Shown here: positions 6,993 through 11,235 of the stretch, one piece after another
How the letters are laid out: every line of letters starts with the position of its first letter
How positions within the stretch are numbered: the stretch's first letter is position 1
Source of the DNA: Methanobacteriota archaeon
GTDB taxonomy: Archaea > Halobacteriota > Bog-38 > Methanoflorentales > Methanoflorentaceae
Reading direction: 5' to 3'
Assembly: GCA_003170935.1 (NCBI GenBank)
Contig: PMYA01000080.1
Location: 1 to 11,235, forward strand
Length of the DNA stretch: 11,235 bases
Position numbers and translations under genes: made by a program
The notes under the pieces: model-generated
Told to the model about the DNA's origin: nothing
Databases searched by the model: none
What the model saw: the letters and a program-made list of their open reading frames with translations, nothing else

Positions 6993-7787
6993 TTATTGCT
7001 CCTTGCTTGTACTCGTTCCGCTCACGCAACCGACCACTAACGGGACATCTTGGTCATTGTCCTCAAGGTGGGCCCATTTTTCGACGTGTATCGGGTGGTC
7101 AGAGGTCACTAGAACCAATGTAGGCTTTTGCAGCCCGTAACAAAGCCGTTCGCAGTTCTTATCGATGGTCCTTGCTGAGAAGGCAATGTCATCCCACGCC
7201 TTCGCGTAATGATGCGAACAATTGTCAATTGCCCGTAAATGTATCATAAGAAGTTTTATCCCTTCTAAACTGAACGCCTTCAACGCTAAATCGACGATCC
7301 GTCTATCATAGTCAATAATCCCGTGTAGATTCTCGACGCCGATGGCTAGATCCACTCGATTTAACATCGCTTTAGCACCTGCTTGTTCTATTACTATTCC
7401 AGATTTGGTCCCCCTCTCGCTCGCAAGCTCAAGAATCGACTTTATCGGAGTGTAATAAGTGTCAGCTGTCTCATAGAGAAGATGGTGTTCTGGCGCGTAT
7501 CCGGTCAAGATAGTGCCGATATTTGGCGTGGTAATCCTAGGCGGTAACGAATGGATCTCAAAAAATAAGCCATCTTTAGCTAGGGCTTGAATGTGCGCTA
7601 AAGCACCGTTTAATTTCCGGTACAGTTCCGCCCCTAAACCGTCTACAATAATCAGCAATATTTGATCATAGCTCTTTTTCGCGCAGAATTCAACAATCTC
7701 ACTTATCTCGTTTCCATCTTTTTCGGGTATCTCAAACCCTAACAACGCGCTGATGGTCGGTGCGATATCCAACTGGGTGTGTTTCAT
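6993..7787 (-). CDS. Alkaline-phosphatase-superfamily phosphohydrolase, apparently permuted
   Basis: A metal-dependent phosphatase, phosphodiesterase or mutase of the alkaline phosphatase superfamily; the substrate is unknown. From the ATG at 7787 the metal and catalytic set is visible: D49 in LIIVDGLG, nucleophile-type T86 in ITTPNIGTILTGYAPEHH, D188 and H192 in HLRAIDNCSHHY, D230 and H231 in VTSDHPIH, and a last His at 234 or 240. The 264 residues lack the large insertion of cofactor-independent phosphoglycerate mutases. The segment QLDIAPTISALLGFEIP at 5-21, which usually follows the last metal motif in this superfamily, is at the N-terminus here. ATG at 7787 is preferred because GGTGA ends eight bases upstream; GTG at 7841 would add 18 residues and has no such site. 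It lies 60 bases after pgk and shares its direction. Confidence 0.75.
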   Translation of the reverse strand: MKHTQLDIAPTISALLGFEIPEKDGNEISEIVEFCAKKSYDQILLIIVDGLGAELYRKLNGALAHIQALAKDGLFFEIHSLPPRITTPNIGTILTGYAPEHHLLYETADTYYTPIKSILELASERGTKSGIVIEQAGAKAMLNRVDLAIGVENLHGIIDYDRRIVDLALKAFSLEGIKLLMIHLRAIDNCSHHYAKAWDDIAFSARTIDKNCERLCYGLQKPTLVLVTSDHPIHVEKWAHLEDNDQDVPLVVGCVSGTSTSKEQ

Positions 7788-7795
7788 TTTTTCAC

Positions 7796-7800
7796 TCACC
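7796..7800 (-). promoter_or_regulatory. Ribosome binding site of phosphatase-superfamily gene
   Basis: GGTGA sits eight bases before ATG at 7787 and supports that codon as the start, rather than GTG at 7841 six bases after the pgk stop. Confidence 0.5.
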
Positions 7801-7847
7801 ACACTATAGCATGAAATGATTTTAAAGGACGTGACAGACACGAAATC

Positions 7848-9098
7848 TCAAACACGCCCGACTTCAATTTCTTTAGCGCGAACAGCAGCTTGTTTCAACG
7901 CATCATACGCGGGAAGCCCTTTGCCAGAGAGATAACTAATTAGTGCACCGCCCCCTAAACTCACATAAGAAAAACTGGTCTCGTCGATTCCAAGCTCACG
8001 TATAGCCGAGAGCATGTGACCCCCTCCAACAAGTGAGAATGCCTTAGAAGAGCCGATTGCTTCCAGAAGTGCCTTAGTTCCGGTCGCGAACTCAGGAACC
8101 TCATAGACACCTGCAGGACCCTTCGTTACCACGGTCTTTGATTTCATTATGATGGACTTATAAGCAGTTATCGTGTTTGTGCCTATATCAGCAACGATTC
8201 CAGGTCCGGGCAGGTTCTCCACCCTAACCTCAGTCCGCTTTCCTTTGTCGTTATAGGCAAGGTCTACTGGGACGCGTATCCAAGCGCCAAACCGGCTGAG
8301 CAGGTCCTTGACGTCATCAACGTAATCAAGATAGTGCCTTTCTTTTAGCATATTGACGGTCTTTTCACCAAGCTGTACTCCCCTAGCCAGCAGAAGCAAC
8401 TGACCGAGCACCCCACAGGTAAGCACGTCGTCAACGACGCCCTTTTCCAAAACATACTTCATTACCTCAAGGATGTCATCAGGCTTGCTACCACCTAGAC
8501 AATAAACGAGCGGACGTTCCGGGTTTACAAACACTTGCCGATCGAAACGAAGTTCTCTTTCCATGTTTCTACCCGCGACAGATGGTAACGTGCACGTGAA
8601 GCCCACGAGCGACGCATGCGATCGATGAGCGGCTGAAAATGCATCATTAACGAACACGTCAGCTAGCGAGCCCAACCTTTGCACTAGAATCGTTGTCGCG
8701 TGCTCTTCAGGAGACCTATCAAGCGTTTCTTCGGCCAAGAATCTAACGTTTTGCAATAAAAGCACATCTCGAGGTTTCATTTCCTTAACACGCTCACGCG
8801 CTGCGACGCCAATAGTATCATCAACGTAGTCGAACGCCTCGCCAAAAGTTCGACTCAGCACGTCTGCATGTTGGTCTAGCGGGAGAAAGTCATAATCGCC
8901 AGCCCGGCCTTGATGCGCAATCAAAACCACTTTTGCTTCCCGATCAACGAGCTCCTCGACCGTGCTCCGTATCGCCTCAATGCGCTTTGATTCTGCGATT
9001 CGCAGACTCACATGATCGACGGGCACATTGATGTCTACGCGAAGAAGTACGGTTTTGCCTTTAAGTTCCACCTCGTCAATAGTTAGAAAATCTAACAT
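7848..9098 (-). CDS. pgk: Phosphoglycerate kinase, archaeal type
   Basis: Interconverts 1,3-bisphosphoglycerate + ADP and 3-phosphoglycerate + ATP in the cytoplasm. N-domain substrate motifs are RVDINVPV (20-27), AHQGRAGDYDF (61-71), NVRF (117-120) and VNDAFSAAHRS (150-160). C-domain nucleotide motifs are LGGSKPDD (201-208), KGPAGVYE (326-333), GGGHM (358-362) and SLGGGALISYLSGKGLP (380-396). The 416 residues are the usual archaeal length, and the AHQGR form and the His in GGGH are archaeal-like. ATG at 9098 is well placed relative to the DFLTIDEVELKGK start of the family. No clear ribosome binding site precedes it; the bases before it are AT-rich, so it may be leaderless or translated from the upstream transcript. 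It lies 87 bases after gap. Confidence 0.97.
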   Translation of the reverse strand: MLDFLTIDEVELKGKTVLLRVDINVPVDHVSLRIAESKRIEAIRSTVEELVDREAKVVLIAHQGRAGDYDFLPLDQHADVLSRTFGEAFDYVDDTIGVAARERVKEMKPRDVLLLQNVRFLAEETLDRSPEEHATTILVQRLGSLADVFVNDAFSAAHRSHASLVGFTCTLPSVAGRNMERELRFDRQVFVNPERPLVYCLGGSKPDDILEVMKYVLEKGVVDDVLTCGVLGQLLLLARGVQLGEKTVNMLKERHYLDYVDDVKDLLSRFGAWIRVPVDLAYNDKGKRTEVRVENLPGPGIVADIGTNTITAYKSIIMKSKTVVTKGPAGVYEVPEFATGTKALLEAIGSSKAFSLVGGGHMLSAIRELGIDETSFSYVSLGGGALISYLSGKGLPAYDALKQAAVRAKEIEVGRV

Positions 9099-9185
9099 AA
9101 TATAAGCGTCTACCGCGTATGATCGGTCACAATTGAGTGTCTTTTTTCACAGATTAGATTTTACACGGTTGAATACTGGGGGTAG

Positions 9186-10286
9186 TTACTCGATCCCCCA
9201 CGCCTTGCTGTGAATTTCTCGAAGCTCCTCGGGTTTGTCCTCAAGGCATTGTGGCGGCCTGAACGAACCCATAACTCCCATTGCTTTATCAGTCTTCCGA
9301 ATAGATGCTTTTGCGTCTTTTTCAACGCCAGTGATCGCCCTAATGCAATCAATATTGTCTAAGATTATGTCGGCCTCTTGATGCACACCCTGCATATAGA
9401 ACACTTCGTTGTCTACGACGTTGACGCTTTCTTCCCAGATCGCAATCTCCCAGAGGTCATAACGTGGCCGCCCCAGATCTCTGCTTAACTCAATAATCTC
9501 CGCAGTTGAACCTAGACCGTCTCCAGCCCGCACCAGCATTAACCGCATGCGGCTGTAAAATTCCTTGAGCACGTCCTCACGAGAGACATCGTTTTCGACT
9601 TCGATCATGATATTATGTTGATGCATAAGTGTCGTCGGGACAAGCACGGCGATCGTCGCCACGTTCCACTTTGGCATCACGGTATTGACGTCTGGACCGT
9701 GATGTGAGGGAACGGTCGGCGGGTTTGGGATAATAGCGTTAATCGGCCCTTTCTTGATTTGAACCGGGTCTCCACCCCTTCGTACTAGCACCACTCGAGC
9801 TTTTTTAATGCCAGCTACGCTATCAACAGCGGATAGTGAGCGACATAGTCCGGTGGTGTTGCAGGATACTACCCGAACGTAATCCTTGCCTATGGTGTCT
9901 TGGTAGTTACAATATGCGTTGAATGAGGCCCCTATGGCATCGTGTTTCTCCCCACCCTCAAATATGGCCTTAATTCCAAGCTTCTTGTATATTCCTTCCA
10001 GATTTTTCGCACCCATCCCTTCCGGCGTGGCATCAACCACAACGTCGGCTTCACCCAACATATCCATTGTCGTACCGGCGACTTCTAAGCCTGCAGCATC
10101 AAAAGCTGCTATCTTGTCCTCTCCAGATGCATAAATGGGATAGCCCTTCTTATTAGCGACAAAGGCTTCAAAATTTGGCCGCGTCTTTGCCACCCCTACT
10201 AATTCCATATCGTCCTGCTTAGCTACCGCATCCGCAACCCGTTTACCAATGTTTCCATAACCATTAATTGCTACTTTTATGGCCAT
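9186..10286 (-). CDS. gap: Glyceraldehyde-3-phosphate dehydrogenase, archaeal type
   Basis: Phosphorylating dehydrogenase that interconverts glyceraldehyde 3-phosphate and 1,3-bisphosphoglycerate with NAD(P); together with pgk it makes two adjacent steps of glycolysis/gluconeogenesis. The N-terminal NGYGNIGKR (8-16) is the dinucleotide-binding loop. The catalytic Cys142 lies in the archaeal signature SCNTTGLCR, and [12 protein letters not shown] holds the active-site His region. The 366 residues exceed the roughly 335-343 of other archaeal enzymes; the excess is mostly a C-terminal tail after MGVMGSF (about 24 residues, rich in Glu, Pro and Lys). ATG at 10286 has GAGGGGTG five bases upstream. 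The NAD versus NADP preference cannot be read safely. Confidence 0.97.
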   Translation of the reverse strand: MAIKVAINGYGNIGKRVADAVAKQDDMELVGVAKTRPNFEAFVANKKGYPIYASGEDKIAAFDAAGLEVAGTTMDMLGEADVVVDATPEGMGAKNLEGIYKKLGIKAIFEGGEKHDAIGASFNAYCNYQDTIGKDYVRVVSCNTTGLCRSLSAVDSVAGIKKARVVLVRRGGDPVQIKKGPINAIIPNPPTVPSHHGPDVNTVMPKWNVATIAVLVPTTLMHQHNIMIEVENDVSREDVLKEFYSRMRLMLVRAGDGLGSTAEIIELSRDLGRPRYDLWEIAIWEESVNVVDNEVFYMQGVHQEADIILDNIDCIRAITGVEKDAKASIRKTDKAMGVMGSFRPPQCLEDKPEELREIHSKAWGIE

Positions 10287-10291
10287 TTACA

Positions 10292-10299
10292 CCCCTCAT
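10292..10299 (-). promoter_or_regulatory. Ribosome binding site of gap
   Basis: GAGGGGTG lies five bases before the gap ATG, a near match to the archaeal GGAGGTGA consensus. Confidence 0.5.
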
Positions 10300-10332
10300 T
10301 AAAGTTTGATTCGCCGAGACCGGTTTAGTGCC

Positions 10333-10342
10333 GATCTAAAAC
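10333..10342 (-). promoter_or_regulatory. Possible TATA box of gap-pgk
   Basis: GTTTTAGATC on the minus strand is centred about 51 bases before the gap ATG. It would give a leader of about 25 bases that includes the GAGGGGTG ribosome binding site. Weak match, positional inference. Confidence 0.25.
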
Positions 10343-10360
10343 ATGACATCCACCCCACAA

Positions 10361-10370
10361 GTAAAAAGTT
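10361..10370 (-). terminator. Possible T-tract terminator after nre
   Basis: The minus strand reads AACTTTTTAC about 65 bases after the nre stop and before the possible gap promoter. A run of five T with no hairpin is a weak archaeal termination signal. If real, nre and gap are separate transcription units. Confidence 0.25.
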
Positions 10371-10434
10371 TTGGGTTTCCCCTTGCAGTCGTCTTTACTT
10401 TGCGTGAGTAACTTCAATTGTTATACTCTGGCAT

Positions 10435-11235
10435 TCACTCAAATTGCAATAGCCTTGTCTGCAAAAGATGCTTTTTCAAAAAAAGGGTGTTTGCTGGAAC
10501 TTTGATACGCGTTCGTATATTACTAAGGGCATCAGTAACGTTCTCAAATATCAGTGGTTGCCGAGAGAACGCATCCCTCACGAGCTCTCGAATGACCCAG
10601 CTCCCAAGAGGTATGTCGTACGTTGGTTTTACTTCACGCACAACGTAAATAGCCGCCTGCCTTCTGACGCGTTCCAGAAACTCAAGCGCTGAAAATCTCG
10701 CAGCATAGTACCCCCCGTCCATATAGGCTGGCTTATCCATTGCATCTTCGTACAAATCACCTATCTCGAGCTTACCCCCCTGCGATACCCACATTTCCGT
10801 CCAACCAAAAGCATAGGCTCGAGGGATGAGTAGTATCTCAAAGTGATTTCCAAACGCTTCCGAAACAAAAAGCTGAACATCTGCGTTCTCTGGGTAGTTC
10901 CGCACCCGCTTAAGCAAATTCTCGCCTAGCATCGAGTCAGTTGCTGTGATCGACCAACGCGTCGGAACAATCAAACGTTTCTTACCTAAGATCCCAACCG
11001 ATAGAAGTCGACTGATCTGATACGGCGATACCGAAGCTTCGTACAAAAGGACTGCTGCCTCTGTTGCTTTGATGTCGCGATCATCGGCAAGCGCATCTAC
11101 TTTCTTGGGGACTTGTGGATTCTCAACTATTTCTATATCAGTAACGGTTCCGGACGGGCCCATAGGTGTAAGGATGCCATCAAACTGAAGACTTCGCCGT
11201 GGTGGTTTTAAAAACTTCACCTCAACGTCGACAGG
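10435..11235 (-). CDS. nreA: Nre-family DNA repair protein, N-terminus outside the window
   Basis: Archaeal Nre proteins act in DNA damage repair and bind the sliding clamp PCNA through a C-terminal PIP motif. The visible part carries the family core: FDGILTPMGPSGTVTDIEI, DRDIKATEAAVLLYEA, the strongly conserved LIVPTRWSITATDSMLG, and FGNHFEILLIPRAYAFGWTEMW. The last residues, LLQTRLLQFE, contain QTRLLQF, matching the Q-x-x-L-x-x-F core of a PIP box, with Glu rather than a second aromatic at the final position. The frame is open through the right edge (PVDVE precedes the GTG at 11218), and family members are about 400 residues, so roughly the first third, including any N-terminal zinc-binding part, is missing. 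Whether it is NreA or NreB cannot be decided from this part. Confidence 0.87.
   Translation of the reverse strand, partial: PVDVEVKFLKPPRRSLQFDGILTPMGPSGTVTDIEIVENPQVPKKVDALADDRDIKATEAAVLLYEASVSPYQISRLLSVGILGKKRLIVPTRWSITATDSMLGENLLKRVRNYPENADVQLFVSEAFGNHFEILLIPRAYAFGWTEMWVSQGGKLEIGDLYEDAMDKPAYMDGGYYAARFSALEFLERVRRQAAIYVVREVKPTYDIPLGSWVIRELVRDAFSRQPLIFENVTDALSNIRTRIKVPANTLFLKKHLLQTRLLQFE

Noticed and set aside
9161..9352. Minus-strand open frame overlapping the gap 3' end and the gap/pgk spacer
   Set aside because: It lies mostly inside gap in another frame on the same strand, has no family resemblance and looks like a shadow of the real gene.
11218..11220. GTG as the true start of the Nre gene
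   Set aside because: The frame continues open to the window edge with PVDVE before it, and family members are about 400 residues, so this is an internal valine of a cut gene.
1..11235. Mobile elements, CRISPR arrays, toxin-antitoxin or defence genes
   Set aside because: I read both strands for repeated units, transposase or integrase motifs and small paired genes and found none. All sizeable genes are housekeeping or metabolic families.

Overview
The window reads as archaeal chromosome. The diagnostic genes are a winged-helix riboflavin kinase of the archaeal (CTP-using) RibK type, a class I lysyl-tRNA synthetase, the archaeal forms of glyceraldehyde-3-phosphate dehydrogenase and phosphoglycerate kinase, an Nre-family DNA repair protein, and a protein of the methanogenesis marker 8 (DUF2099) family. 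The marker points to a methanogen or a close relative of one. The window contains no mcr gene, so methanogenesis is not demonstrated here and the exact lineage cannot be fixed from the sequence. Starts are mixed ATG/GTG/TTG, several are preceded by GAGGTG-like ribosome binding sites, and TATA-like boxes sit about 25-30 bases before several genes.

Layout. The plus strand begins with ribK and ribB, joined by an ATGA overlap. An M50 membrane protease on the minus strand faces ribB tail to tail and is head to head with cutA; the two upstream genes' possible start codons touch. lysS follows on the plus strand. From about 4882 to the right edge every gene is on the minus strand. In transcription order these are nre (cut by the window edge), gap, pgk, an alkaline-phosphatase-superfamily protein, methanogenesis marker 8, and a methionine gamma-lyase-like PLP enzyme. 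The last two overlap by four bases.

How the genes fit together. ribK and ribB cover FMN formation and the four-carbon branch of riboflavin synthesis. gap and pgk catalyse adjacent steps of gluconeogenesis/glycolysis, and the phosphatase-like gene follows pgk closely. The marker 8 and PLP genes look translationally coupled. I see no tRNA, rRNA, CRISPR array, insertion sequence or prophage gene, so this is a housekeeping region. The points most worth a second look are a Gln in place of the metal-binding His of RibB, a phosphatase-superfamily protein whose usual C-terminal segment appears at its N-terminus, and the marker 8/PLP pair.
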